Assembly (NCBI GenBank): GCA_025201375.1
Contig: JAIWZP010000059.1
Location: forward strand, 95,337 to 159,336
DNA from: Gongronella butleri
Lineage: Eukaryota; Mucoromycota; Mucoromycetes; Mucorales; Cunninghamellaceae
Reading direction: 5' to 3'
Length of the DNA stretch: 64,000 nt
Part shown: in pieces, positions 1 through 10,263 of the stretch
How the letters are laid out: the number at the start of each line of letters is the position of its first letter
Position numbering within the stretch: position 1 is the first letter of the stretch
Notes under the pieces: model-generated
Database searches by the model: none
What the model was told of the DNA's origin: nothing
What the model saw: the letters and a program-made list of their open reading frames with translations, nothing else
Translations under genes and position numbers: made by a program

Positions 1-42
1 AAGCACATGCCAAAATGATGGATTTTATGACGATTTTGTATT

Positions 43-2083
43 TTAAAACTTGAATTCCTTTTCCTTGCGTGACGAGCGCTCCTGTTTCTTTTTCTTGGCA
101 CGCGAGGCATGCTCTGCAACCATGTCGGACAGATCCTCGCCACCTGCGCCGGGTTGTTTTGCGGCTTGTTGCTCGTTGTACTTTGCGCGCAGCGTGGATT
201 CATCGAGGCCGGCCTCCAGCTCGCTCGGATCAAAGGTCACATCGACTTCGTCGCGCTTACGCTTGTAGATACGGCCCGTGGTGGGTGCAATCTCGGGTTT
301 GTCGATATTGCTGACATTGTAGCCGTGTTGTGAACCCATGAGACCCGACACGCTCTTGTCCGTCTCCTGGAGCACCTGGTAAAGCTGCTTGGGCGGCTCA
401 TTGGCTGCCGCAGGGCGTCGCTCCTTGCGCAATTCCACCGTCGCAGGCGTCTCCAAGCCGCCCATGGTCGAAACAGAAGCCATGCCGGACGGCGTGACAA
501 GGCCATCAGCCGCAGCAGCCTCCGGCTCTTCCTCTTCCTCCTTGTTTGCTTCTTCCTGCTCCATCTCCTCGACCTCCTCGCCTTCGGATTCCTCCTCGGA
601 TTCTTCTACGAAAAAAGCGAAAAAATGAGCAAAAAATGCAAAAAAAGGAACTATGGGTCTTTTTTTTTTTTTTTTTTTTTTTTACCTTCTTCGTCGGACT
701 CGAGTTCGCCAAAGAGTGTCTTGTCGATGGGCTGCGCCTGGTAATTTGGCTGGTTGTTGTTTTCCTCGAGGACGCCGTAAACATCGCCATAAAGGGGTCT
801 GTTCATCTCGTCGACGGGCGGGCGGCCCCAACCGCCCGGGTGGTAGCCCCATTGCGCACCGTCGGGGATGGGCGCATTAAGGCCGGGGATCTTGAGCGTC
901 GGGTAACTTGGCGGCGGGCCGTAGCGCTGCATATTGATGAGCCAGGGTGGTGGTGCGAGCGGTGGCATGTTCAATGCCTCCTTGAGGTCCTCGGACAAGA
1001 TACCCGGGTTCTTTTCCTGCATGCGCACCTCGTTCTCCTTGCCCTCGTAGTACATTTCACCGTGGATCGTGCAATGGCCACGCGTCTGGAATCGGAAAAA
1101 CGCGTCGTGCAACTTTTGATAGTCCACATCCAATCGACCCATCTTGGGCTGCACCTTTTGTCGCATCTTGGTCTTCATGCTCGAGTCGTCCTCCTTTTCG
1201 CGCACGGCGTCGCGCATCTCCATGATGCCCGTGTCCTTGATGAAATCTGAAAAAAATGGGGAAAAATGGGGAAAAATGAGAAAAAAAAAGCTCTCTTCTT
1301 TGCCCAATTGCCTCTTACCTGGTAGCTCAAAGGGCGGCTTCTCGATGCCGCGCTTGTTTTGAAGGTATTTGCGCTTTTGATTCCAATGGATGGGCACAGG
1401 CACTGTGTTGCGATACGATTTGAGTGCGACAAGCAGCTCGGGATCTTGCGAATTGGCATCCCACCACTAAATTTTCAAGAAAAAAAAAAGAATGAATTCG
1501 AGGCATTTCATAATCCTTTTTTTTTGGGGGGGAGGCCTTACGTCGACGACTTCCGGGCGTGTGACCTTTTGCTTGAGCGCAGCAACACTTATCCGCAGAA
1601 GCTGCTTTGCTTTTTTCTTGGACATGGCGGCTTCATCATTTTCGTCGTCCTTGTCGGAGGCATTGGCGTCGTTGTCGTCGTTTTCGTCATGCTGCTGGCC
1701 ATCGGCAATGGTCACGTTGGCGTCCTCGTCGTCCGAATCGCGGGGTCCTTCTTGGAAATGCTTGATGATGTGCGACAATGCATCGACCGTCGAGTCGTCC
1801 AGGCCTGTTTCTTGCTTAATTGCATCCGCACTCATCGGCTTGACCACATACTCAATTTCGACGCCGTCCACGGCATCTTGCTCCTTTTCGTATTGATCGT
1901 ATTGCTTTTGCTTCTCCTATTTTTTAAAGAAACACAAAGGATGAGGTCGATCCGTCGCATCAATTCGTGTTTTAGCTGTACCTCTTGCTGCTTTGCAAGC
2001 TCCTCCTCCTTTTGCTTTTTGGATTTCTTGCGGTTGCGCTTGCGCACCGGCTGTTGCATCGTCTTTTCCACGGCGGCGACCAT
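43..2083 (-). CDS. SF3B2: Splicing factor 3b subunit 2 (SF3B2/Cus1/SAP145 homologue)
   Basis: U2 snRNP component of the SF3b complex; in the nucleus the family contacts the branch-site region and SF3B4. Five exons on the minus strand: 2083-1982, 1916-1542, 1466-1319, 1246-686, 605-43, totalling 1749 nt (582 aa), with GT...AG introns in agreeing phases. The DUF382 core reads WWDANSQDPELLVALKSYR, then VPVPIHWNQKRKYLQ and RGIEKPPFELPDFIK, the last rejoined exactly across intron 3. The PSP domain follows with TIHGEMYYEGKENE and PPPWLINMQRYGPPPSYP. Ends are acidic and Lys/Arg-rich, as in the family. It is shorter than human SF3B2 (about 895 aa) and longer than yeast Cus1 (about 436 aa) because the N-terminal SAP/proline-rich part is absent. 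The start is the first in-frame ATG. It shares a 221-bp divergent spacer with the carrier gene. Family certain. Confidence 0.95.
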
Positions 2084-2304
2084 TTTGAGGGCGAATAAAC
2101 AAGAAAGAGAGAAAGAAAAAATAGCTGAGGCCGCCCCGCTGCCTTTGAATCTGATTGGCGCCCGAGCGGAGCTGCCGCAATGCTTGTTTTTTTAGGCCGC
2201 CCCCATGCCAGGTCTATTTTTCCTCTCTTTTATTTCCTTTTTTTTTTTTCTTTTTTTTCTTTCAGACATACACCACACCCTTTTTCCCCTCACCCCCCTT
2301 TTCC
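2084..2304. promoter_or_regulatory. Short divergent intergenic region between SF3B2 and the MME1-like carrier
   Basis: The two start codons lie back to back with 221 bp between them, so both 5' UTRs and core promoters must fit here. The spacer is rich in T runs (about 2220-2265) and CT-rich blocks. I see no clear TATA box. A bidirectional promoter is inferred from the geometry only. Confidence 0.55.
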
Positions 2305-3963
2305 ATGACGATACAACATGCTTGTCCCACCAAAGCGCCCACGACTCGCTCGCAACCCTTCTTCATAGCCGCGCCACACGGCGACCGCGCCTCATACCCT
2401 CCTTATTTTGATGTACAAAAGCGTGATCACCTTCTGGCCCTTGACAGACTCGCTCGACTCACTCTTTTTCTTGAATAGACCATTGTTGCGGGTGGCATTG
2501 GTGGCTCAGCAGCTGATTTTTTGATGCACAGGTATGTGTTTTTGCACGCAATACACCTTTTTGCGCCTTTTTGGCATTTGGTTGCCTGGTTTTACCAAAA
2601 GGGGGACGATGCCAGGGTGACGTGGGTGTAAACACGAGGCAATTGATGATTTTCCCTTTTTTTTTTTTTTATTAGTGTCGACACGGTGAAAACGCGCCTC
2701 CAGGGCCAGCCGCATCATCGTGCCGTCAAGTATCATAATATGGTGCAATCGTACGGCTTGATCCTCAAGGAAGAGGGCATCATGCGTGGCCTGTACGCCG
2801 GCGTCACACCCGCCATGCTCGGATCGGGTATGGTCAAAACCTGTCAAAATTGCCGCAAATCCCCTCTTTTTTTAACATGTTTTCTTTTTTCAGTGCCTGG
2901 CACCATGATTTATTTTGCGATTTACGAGTTTACAAAGCGCAATTTGACGGCCAACAGCGTACCGGAGGTGCTCTCGCATTTAACAGCCGGGTCCCTGGGC
3001 GATTTGGCTGCGTCCGTCGTGTATGTTCCCTCGGAAGTGCTCAAAACACGCATGCAATTGCAGGGCAGGTACAACAATCCACATTTTGTGAGCGGCTACA
3101 ATTATAGAAACACATGGCATGCCGCCAAAGTGGTAAGTCCATTTGAAATGAGTCATTTTTGTGATGATGTTCACCTCTTTTTTTCGTTTTTTCCTAAAGA
3201 TTGTGCAATACGATGGGTTTGGTGCACTGTTCCACGGGTTCAAGGCGACCATTCTGCGCGACGTGCCGTATTCTGCCATCCAATTCGCCTGCTACGGTAA
3301 GCAAACGCGTGATCTGACGCGTCTTAACGCGTTTTTTGTGGTTTAAAAAAGCCAGGGACCAGGGTCATGTTGTTTTGCCGTGATTTTGCTCACCTTTTTT
3401 TTCTTTTTTTTTTTATGATGATAGAGCGATTTAAAAAGCTTGCGCAGCAGCATTATACATCGCCAGGGCAATCTTTGCCTGTGGGGATTGACATGCTGAC
3501 AGGTTCCATGGCGGGCGGCATTGCTGGAGCCGTGACGACGCCATTGGATGTGATGAAGACATTGTTGCAAACGCAACAGAGTGGCAGCAGCAGTGGACAT
3601 CATCACCATAGCAGCAGCAGCGGCAGCAAAAAGGCGGCGGCAGCAGCAGCAGCCAATGGTGCACATGCTGTGCCACCACCATCGGCCTCGGCCTTGTCGC
3701 CGCTCAGCTCGGTGCCAACGGCAACGTCCACCACGCCGCCACCCAAGCATTATAGCGGGATCATGGATGGCCTAATATGGAATTATCGGAATCAGGGCTT
3801 GGGCGGCCTTTTCCGGGGGATCGGGCCGCGCGTGTTCTGGACAAGTCTGCAAAGCGCCATCATGTTTGTCATTTACGAACAAGTCCTCCACCTAGAAGAA
3901 TCACTTAGAGAACAGGGCCATTGGCCACCAACAGCAAAGGCAAAACAATGGATCCCTCTTTAG
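2305..3963 (+). CDS. MME1: Mitochondrial carrier, SLC25 family, closest to yeast Mme1 (YMR166C)
   Basis: Inner mitochondrial membrane carrier; yeast Mme1 is reported as a magnesium exporter, so Mg2+ transport is inferred by orthology. Six exons: 2305-2412, 2479-2531, 2676-2827, 2894-3132, 3200-3296, 3425-3963, giving 395 aa with consistent phases. The three tandem carrier repeats carry the P-x-[DE]-x-x-[KR] signatures in their variants: S-V-D-T-V-K-T-R at the exon 2/3 junction, VPSEVLKTRMQLQGR in exon 4, and TPLDVMKTLLQTQQ in exon 6. The stretches YVPSEVLKTR, LQGR(Y/F)NNP and SGYNY are shared with the Mme1 subgroup rather than with generic carriers. A Ser/Gly/Ala/His-rich insert (about residues 265-315, encoded by CAG/GGC-type repeats) lengthens the last matrix loop, where Mme1 also has an insert. 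The start is the ATG in phase with exon 2; the exact N terminus is less sure than the rest. Confidence 0.87.
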
Positions 3964-4353
3964 ACATATATTTTTAAAAAAAAAACTTGCATCTTTCCCT
4001 CTCGCTCTCCCCTCTCTTTTTCTTTCTCAATTGCTCTTTTCCTACCCACCTCCCTCCAACAAACTTGTACAATAAAAATTGCCTCATCGAAAAAAGACAT
4101 GGAAAAATCGCAAGCTCGAGCCAAAGCGGATCCAAGAAAATCTTTTTGGTGATTGTTCAAATATGGCAATGGGTGAATGCATGCGCAGACTGATTGGCAA
4201 GCACGCTTCAGCGGCCATTCAAGTTTCAAAAGGCGCTATCATTGATGTTGACCGGCCAAAAGAGCCTTTTTTCCTTTTTGTGTCTCTCTTCCACGCTTTT
4301 TTTTCTTTTCTTTTCCCCAACGCAACGCCCGCCCCCCTGCAAGTCTTTTTGCA

Positions 4354-6774
4354 ATGAAGTTTGGCTCGCAACTCAAAGACGCAGTCAATCCCGAGTGGCA
4401 GGCCGCCTATGTCGACTATGACGGTCTCAAAAAAAAGTTGCGCAAGGCCGAAAAGGACAACCCTTTTTCCGAAAAGGACGAGACCGAGTTTGTCGAGCTC
4501 TTGGACGCCAACCTTGAAAAGGTGAGTATCAATTTGTTGGCCTATGTTTTTTTTACGAGGCAATTGACTCACTTTTTTTTTGTCTTTTTTCGCCTTTTTT
4601 TTGGATAGGTTTATGCGTTTCACCAGGAAAAGATGGAGGACATTCGTGCGCGTACGGACCATTGGACCGAGGTCATCATGAGCCAGCTGCCGCGCGAGGA
4701 TGCTGTGGAGGAGATGGGCAAGATCCAGGAGAACATCAACTTTATTGCCGACGACATCAATCGTTTGGCGCGGTATTCGCGCATCAATTACACGGGCTTT
4801 TTGAAGATTGTGAAAAAGCATGATCGACACACCAATTACGTGTTGCGGCCCATGTTCATGGTGCGGCTCAACCAATGCCCGTTTTGGAACGAGAACAATG
4901 AGGAGTTGCTGCTCAAGCTCTCGCAATTGTTTGATCGCGTGCGCCAGGGCGGCAAGACCATGTCGTTCAAGCAGCCATCCATGCAAGAGTGGGCCACGGC
5001 CGCCGGATTGAACAACAACACGCAGCAACACGCGTCGTCGTCGGCGCGCACCGTTGTCAAGCGCTTCTTTGTCCAGCCCGACAATGTGCTCGAATTGAAA
5101 ACGTACGTTTTGCGTCATTTGCCTGTCCTCGTGTACCGCGACGTCACCAGCAAAAAGGACAACATTGATCCGCCCATCTCGACGCTCTATCTCGACAATG
5201 TCGACTTGGACGCCTATAGCGCGCGTGTCGAGGCCGCCCCGGGCTCGCAAATCATCCGCTTGCGCTGGTACGGCTCCGCCACCAACAACCGATCCATTGC
5301 CATTGAACAGCGCACGCTCCGCGAGGACAATGGCGCCACGGAGCTAAAGGAGCGCTTCGTCATCAAGGACAAGTACGTCTACGACTTTTTGGCTGGCGGC
5401 GACGCCTATTTGACAAAATACGCCCAAAAGCTGCGCGTCACCTCTGGAAAGACCGACGAAGACGTCGCCAATTTCGAGTCTCTTGTCAAGCGCGTCCAGC
5501 ACACCATTGTCCAAGACAAGCTGCAGCCCAGTAAGGACACTTTCCCTTTTATAAATTTTATTTTTTGGGATTTTATTTTTATTTTCTGCAAACAAAAGCC
5601 CCCACTCATCTCTTTTATTTCTCTCTCTTGCTCCAATTCAGTTGTGCGCACGTACTACAAGCGCACAGCGTTCCAGATTCCCGGGGACAACACGGTACGC
5701 ATGGCTTTGGACACGGATTTGTGCTTTATTCGCGAAGACACTGGCATGTTTGACAAGGTTGTGCGTCGTACCGACGAGCAATGGCGACGCACGGACGTCG
5801 ATACCCAATTCCCCTTTGCGGACATCCAGCGTGAAGAGGATGTGAGCCGTTACCCATTTGCGACGTTTGAAATCAAGCTTGACCTTGCACCGGGCGAGTC
5901 GCAGCCCGACTGGATCACGGAATTGGAGGAAAGCCCGATTCTTGAGGAGGCTTTCGACTTTAACAAGTTTGTCCATGGCGTGGCCGTGATGTTTGACACG
6001 CGTGTTGCGCTGTTGCCCTATTGGCTTGCACAAATGGGCGACGATCTGAACGATTTGCCTGTTTTGCCGTCGCAAGAGCCGTCCGTGATGCACAAACGCG
6101 CGTCGCCGGAGCCTGCGTCGTCGGCGTCGCAAAGCAAGGCAGGCGCGGTGTCGTCGGAGGACGTTTCGGAGCGCACGGGCCTGACGACTAAGGCCAAGCA
6201 GCCATCCACGTCGTATACCACCTTCCCCAAGCTCTCTGACTCGCCCACACACGCCTACCCCTCGACATCATCGTCGGCCGGTGCCGACCAGGGCGTCGCG
6301 CACCAATTGATCCAATCGGTGGGCAATGCTTTGCGCCATTTGTTCTTTGCCCAGCCTACACCCACGCAGCAGAACCAATACGAGGACGTCGTGCTTCCCC
6401 CGGGCGTCAAGGTGCCCAAAAAGGTGATCACACCGCTGCGCGTCGAGCCAAAGGTCTTTTTTGCCAATGAGCGCACGTATTTTGCATGGATGTCCTTTGG
6501 CACCCTCATGGCCACCTTCTCCGTCGCCCTTTTCAACGCTGGCGATGCCGTTGGCAAGATCAGCGGTGTCGTCTACACGCTCGTTGCCGTGTCCACCCTC
6601 ATCTACGGCGCTGGACTCTATTATCGCCGAAGAGATCTCATCCGCCAGCGCGCCCCTGGCCCCTACGACGAGACCACGGGTCCTACCGTCATCTGCATGG
6701 CCCTCCTCTTCGCCGTCGGCCTCAATCTTTACCTCAAACTTACCGTCCAGGCACCCACGCTGCTCTATCTCTGA
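4354..6774 (+). CDS. VTC4: Vacuolar transporter chaperone subunit (VTC4-like): SPX, polyphosphate polymerase tunnel and TM domains
   Basis: Subunit of the VTC complex, which makes polyphosphate from ATP and moves it into the vacuole or acidocalcisome. Exons 4354-4521, 4609-5530, 5642-6774; 740 aa (yeast Vtc4 is 721). The SPX domain is at about 1-165, with MKFGSQLKDAVNPEW and YTGFLKIVKKHDRHT, the lysine cluster that binds inositol pyrophosphates. The triphosphate-tunnel domain is at about 200-500: IIRLRWYGS (R-x-R), REDNGATELKERF, YYKRTAFQIPGD, RYPFATFEIKLD and FNKFVHGVAV. The C-terminal DUF202/VTC1-like module has about three membrane segments (FFANERTYFAWMSFGTLM onward). Where yeast Vtc4 has E-R-K-T this protein has E-Q-R-T, so one tunnel lysine (K281 by memory) is arginine. 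It could therefore be a regulatory Vtc2/3-type subunit, although its length favours Vtc4. A poly(A) signal AATAAA is at 6864. Family certain, paralogue call moderate. Confidence 0.9.
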
Positions 6775-7557
6775 GCAAAACCCGCTCAATTCGTGCTTTT
6801 CTTGCCACCTTCCCCATGGTCGTTCTATTATCCTCTTTTTCCTCCCAACGTCATCTCAAACTCAATAAAAACGTCATCTGCATGCCTTTTTCTTTTCGTT
6901 TCGTTTATTGAATAGTAAGAAAATGAGAAATACACGTTTTTCTATTCTTTCTTACTCTTTTCTCAAACTTTTCGATGTCATCCGCGGCTGCGCAAGGCAA
7001 ATAACATGCCCAAGTCGCTTGAGATCCCTGGCAGCTTGTGATTTATCTCTGCCCAACCAATGGAACAGAAAAACGCTTGCATGCGTGCTGCGCCACATCC
7101 GCGCCTCTTTTTTTTTTTTTTTTTTTTTTTGGACAAATCTTGCTGGAGAACGTGGTGATTCATCTGCCATGGCAGCACTTGGTCGAGTGGATAAGAATCC
7201 AATGTGATTTGCCGGTTTTTTTTTCGCCGTCATTGCCGCGGGCTCGCCTTTTTCGATGGCCGTGGTGCGGACCAACTTTAGCCAGGGCTGCTGCGGCACG
7301 TCGGAGGCGCGTCCGCAAGGTCAGTGTCCGTCGTGAGCATGGCGGTGGTGCACGCGTCGGACGAAATGACCATGAATGAACGAAATTATGGCGTTTCCCA
7401 AGAAATTAGTCTTTAAAAAGAGAAAGAGAACACAAAAGAACGATCAAAGGCGGCAAATAACACGCGCGCTGGGAAAAAAAAAAAAGACGTCTGAAAAAAG
7501 TTGTGTCACCCTGCCTTTTTCTTCTTCACTTTGATTTTTTCTTTTTCGTTTTTTACT
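6775..7557. other. Intergenic: VTC 3' UTR and upstream region of the C2H2 gene
   Basis: Contains the VTC poly(A) signal (AATAAA at 6864), a T run of about 22 at 7109-7130 and an A run near 7470-7490. No coding sequence that I can support. Confidence 0.6.
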
Positions 7558-8156
7558 ATGGCTCTCCTCATTCGAATCAAACACACGTGCCCTGATTGCA
7601 AGGATGATTTCTCGAACGTTGACAAACACTATGAGACATGCCCTCAGGGCGGTAAACCGCTGGAAACACCGCCTAAACAAATCCACCGACGTCAAACGGC
7701 TCTTTTTACGTACACCTTGGACCCTGCCGACCCAGATGCCACGGACCACCATGGCTGCATGAATTGCCATTTCCATTGCAGCCAATATGAGGAATATGTG
7801 GAACACTTCAACGCGACCCATGTCATACATATCATAAAGGTAACGATGAATGACTGGACCGTGGGCTCACGGCGCTAACGTTGCCATCTTTTTTTTCTGT
7901 TTTTGTTGGCCAGGCCTGCAAGCAACAAGAAGGCAAGCGCAAAGCCCAAGCCGACTGGACGTCTCCGCCATCCAAGCGCACGTCATCCCTCGAACAGGAT
8001 CTTGTCAGCGAGCTCGCGAAGGCAAATCAAGAAATCGGCAAACTCAAACACGAGATCAAGTTAATGCAGCCCCAGCTTATCACCAGCTCCTTGTTTGACG
8101 CGCTGCCGCCAGCGATGCAGCGCCAGGTGTTGGGCAAGATGCTCGCTCGAGACTAG
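7558..8156 (+). CDS. Small C2H2-type zinc finger protein with C-terminal coiled coil, function unknown
   Basis: Two exons, 7558-7839 and 7914-8156, encode 174 aa. The N terminus has C-P-D-C followed by H and C ligands (C-x2-C-x10-H-x3-C) at about residues 11-28. A C2H2 finger follows, with CMNC, 12 residues, then H-x4-H (about residues 66-87). After the intron comes a Lys/Ser-rich segment and a heptad-like helix (about 120-150; QEIGKLKHEIKLMQPQL), then the conserved tail ITSSLFDALPPAMQRQVLGK. I do not recognise a named family. The finger spacing and the tail are both conserved in decayed copies near 19.7-20.3 kb on the other strand, so this is a small gene family. The 3' UTR is pyrimidine-rich with a direct repeat; AATAAA is at 8382. 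It was probably nuclear if the fingers bind nucleic acid (inference). Confidence 0.75.
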
Positions 8157-8340
8157 TCCCTTGCTCCACGATTCTCTTCTTTTCTTACCCCCTCCCCCTC
8201 CCAAAAATATCTGTTCCTCCCCCCCCTCCAAAATATCTGTTCTTTACTTACCCCTCCCCTACCCCCATGAATCCCCCCTCCAAAATACCTGTTCTTTACT
8301 TACCCCTCCCCTACCCCCATGAATTTCGGCCGTTTTTCCC
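8157..8340 (+). repeat. CT-rich 3' UTR with two near-identical direct repeats
   Basis: The block CTGTTCTTTACTTACCCCTC plus the following CTACCCCCATGAAT occurs twice, starting near 8238 and 8290, with a third truncated start near 8207. The unit is about 52 bp. It lies directly after the C2H2 stop codon, so it is transcribed as 3' UTR. Confidence 0.7.
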
Positions 8341-8697
8341 TCTTCTTTCCCGTCCGACCCCTGATCCCCCAGGCCTATGATAATAAAATTACTGTTGCAT
8401 TGTTATAAATCCCGTTATTTTTGACTTTTCGAGCAGAAGAGTGTGTTGTAGACGCTGATCAGGAGAGATGGAACCCATTTTCCGCTAGGTCGCGCACTTT
8501 GTGTTCGCGTTTGAGTGAAAATCGCCTTTTGAAAATTGGAATTTTGCAGCCGCCGACACGGGTGCCTCGTTTGCGCCCCCCGCTTTTTTTTTTTTTTTTT
8601 TTTTTTTTTGTCATTTCACAGTCCACCTTCCATTTTTTTTCTTTACTCGTCAACACAGCTTTGACCACGTCGCGTCGGGCGAGAACACGGGATGGTC

Positions 8698-8832
8698 CTA
8701 CTCCACCGCGTCCATCATGCAGTAATGGCCGGGGTGCACAAAATACTGCTTCTCAAACTGTGTGATGCGACTGACCCGGCCTGCACACGTCGAAATCTTC
8801 AACTCTTTTGTGTCCCTGTGAACCAAGGTCAT
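8698..8832 (-). pseudogene. Possible orphan 3'-terminal exon of an unrecognised gene
   Basis: A 44-codon minus-strand frame ending in TAG at 8698 reads with coding-like composition: LKISTCAGRVSRITQFEKQ, then YFVHPGHYCMMDAVE. A splice-acceptor-like TTGGTTCACAG lies just upstream (about 8814-8824). No credible 5' exons follow upstream: the minisatellite (8876) and mobile element A (8947) begin there. The reading is that a gene was cut by those insertions and only the last exon remains. I do not recognise the product. It could also be chance. Confidence 0.3.
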
Positions 8833-8872
8833 GCTCTCGCTCTGGTATTAATTTTGGGGGGAGCTGCGACAC

Positions 8873-8946
8873 GATGAGCAGGTCAATGAGCGGGTCAATG
8901 AGTGGAGCGATGAGTGGGTCGATGAGCGAGTTGATGAGTGTGTTGA
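8873..8946 (+). repeat. Short 12-bp minisatellite array abutting element A
   Basis: Six or so degenerate copies of GTCAATGAGTGG/GTCGATGAGCGA-type units run directly into the TACCGG end of the mobile element. The same unit builds the 1.2 kb array at 25.65-26.83 kb. Confidence 0.8.
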
Positions 8947-10200
8947 TACCGGATTTGTCCTCCAAGTCTGCGTGAAACATTTTTTTTATACGTGCAAATT
9001 AAAATTTTATGCGTGCAAAGCCAATTGAGCACGTGCAAAGTGGAATTGAGGTGCGCGCGGATTGCTGGTGTGGGACGCGCGGATTGCTGATTAGGAACTC
9101 GCGGATTGCTGATGTGGGGCGCGCGGATTGGAGTATGGGCCGCGCAGGTTGGGGTGTGGGGCGCGCAGGTTTAATTTGGAATCTTTGACGCGCTTGGTCA
9201 TCGAGAAACGACGCGTTTCTTTAAAATTGTGCATACATTTGGCATGCTCAGCAAAAACGCCTTGCTCTCGCGTTTCCTTGGTAAATCTTACATCTCTCAT
9301 GATTGTTCTTGTGCGGCTTAAATTTGGAATCTCTGATGCGCTTTGTCATTAAAAAATGACGCGCTTCACTAAAATTGCGCGCATTTTTTGCATTAGCTCT
9401 GGAAAAACGCATTGCCCTCGCATTTCCTCGGCACATGTCGCAAAATCTCGCGATTGTTCTTGTGTAGTTTTAATTTAGAGCCTCTGACGCGCTTTGTCTC
9501 TAGTCTGAGTAATATATTTTGATCGTTTTTGATTATTTGGAAAAGCTTGTGCAATCGACATCGCGCAGGGAAACAAATTGCGTGGCATGCTCTTGTGGAA
9601 CGTGAAACAGAGAGCCACACGCACGGTTATTGATTACTTTTGATCATTTTTGATCATTTTTGATTGTTCCGAGAACCTTGTGCATTCGACATGTCGCTCA
9701 CTGAAAAAAAAAGTTGTCGCATGTGCACAATGGAGACGCCGCACACTGCCAAGAAAAAAAAAAGCCTCACATGTGCTATTGACGTGTCGCTTGCTGAAAA
9801 AAAAGTTGTCGCACGCTTACTGTCACTTTCGAAAAAAAAGCTGTCGCATGCCAAGTCGCCTTTTTTTTTTTCAGTGTTAAAATCGATAAAATCTTTGTTG
9901 CACGGTGTTTGGCATCTATTTTTGCTTCTTTTACACGCCACAATGCCGAAGACACGCTATTATGATAAAATCTGCAACATAATCTCACCACCAATCTGCT
10001 AGGCCCTCAGCCCGATCCACGCGCCCCATACTCCAATCCGCGCGCCCCTACGTAACCAACAATCCGCGCGTCCCACACCAGCAATCCGCGCGCACCTCAA
10101 TTCCACTTTGCACGTGCTCAATCTGATTTGCATGCAAAAAAAATCAATTAGCGCGTTGAAAAATGAATGTTTCGCGCAGACTTGTTGGACAAATCCGGTA
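8947..10200 (+). mobile_element. Element A: non-autonomous TIR element, about 1.25 kb
   Basis: The ends are inverted: left TACCGGATTTGTCC, right GGACAAATCCGGTA, each followed inward by AAGTCTGCG(C/T)GAAA. The inverted similarity extends about 200 bp, with repeated GCGCGCGGATTGCTG-type motifs inside each arm. The body has clusters of TTTTGATCAT (9620-9665) and repeated blocks of the form ACATGTCGCT(C/T)(A/G)CTGAAAAAAA (9690-9860). There is no coding capacity. A full second copy in the opposite orientation lies at 60870-62170. I see no clear target-site duplication. The absence of a transposase makes it MITE-like, mobilised in trans by an unknown partner. Confidence 0.85.
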
Positions 10201-10263
10201 CAGTACTACCGGTACTTACCGTACCGGATTTCCAGTGTTCATTGGCGCGCCTCACAATTATTT

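Noticed and set aside
4219..5250. 343-aa minus-strand frame over the VTC gene
   Set aside because: Antisense shadow of a well-supported gene; it crosses the VTC intron without splice logic.
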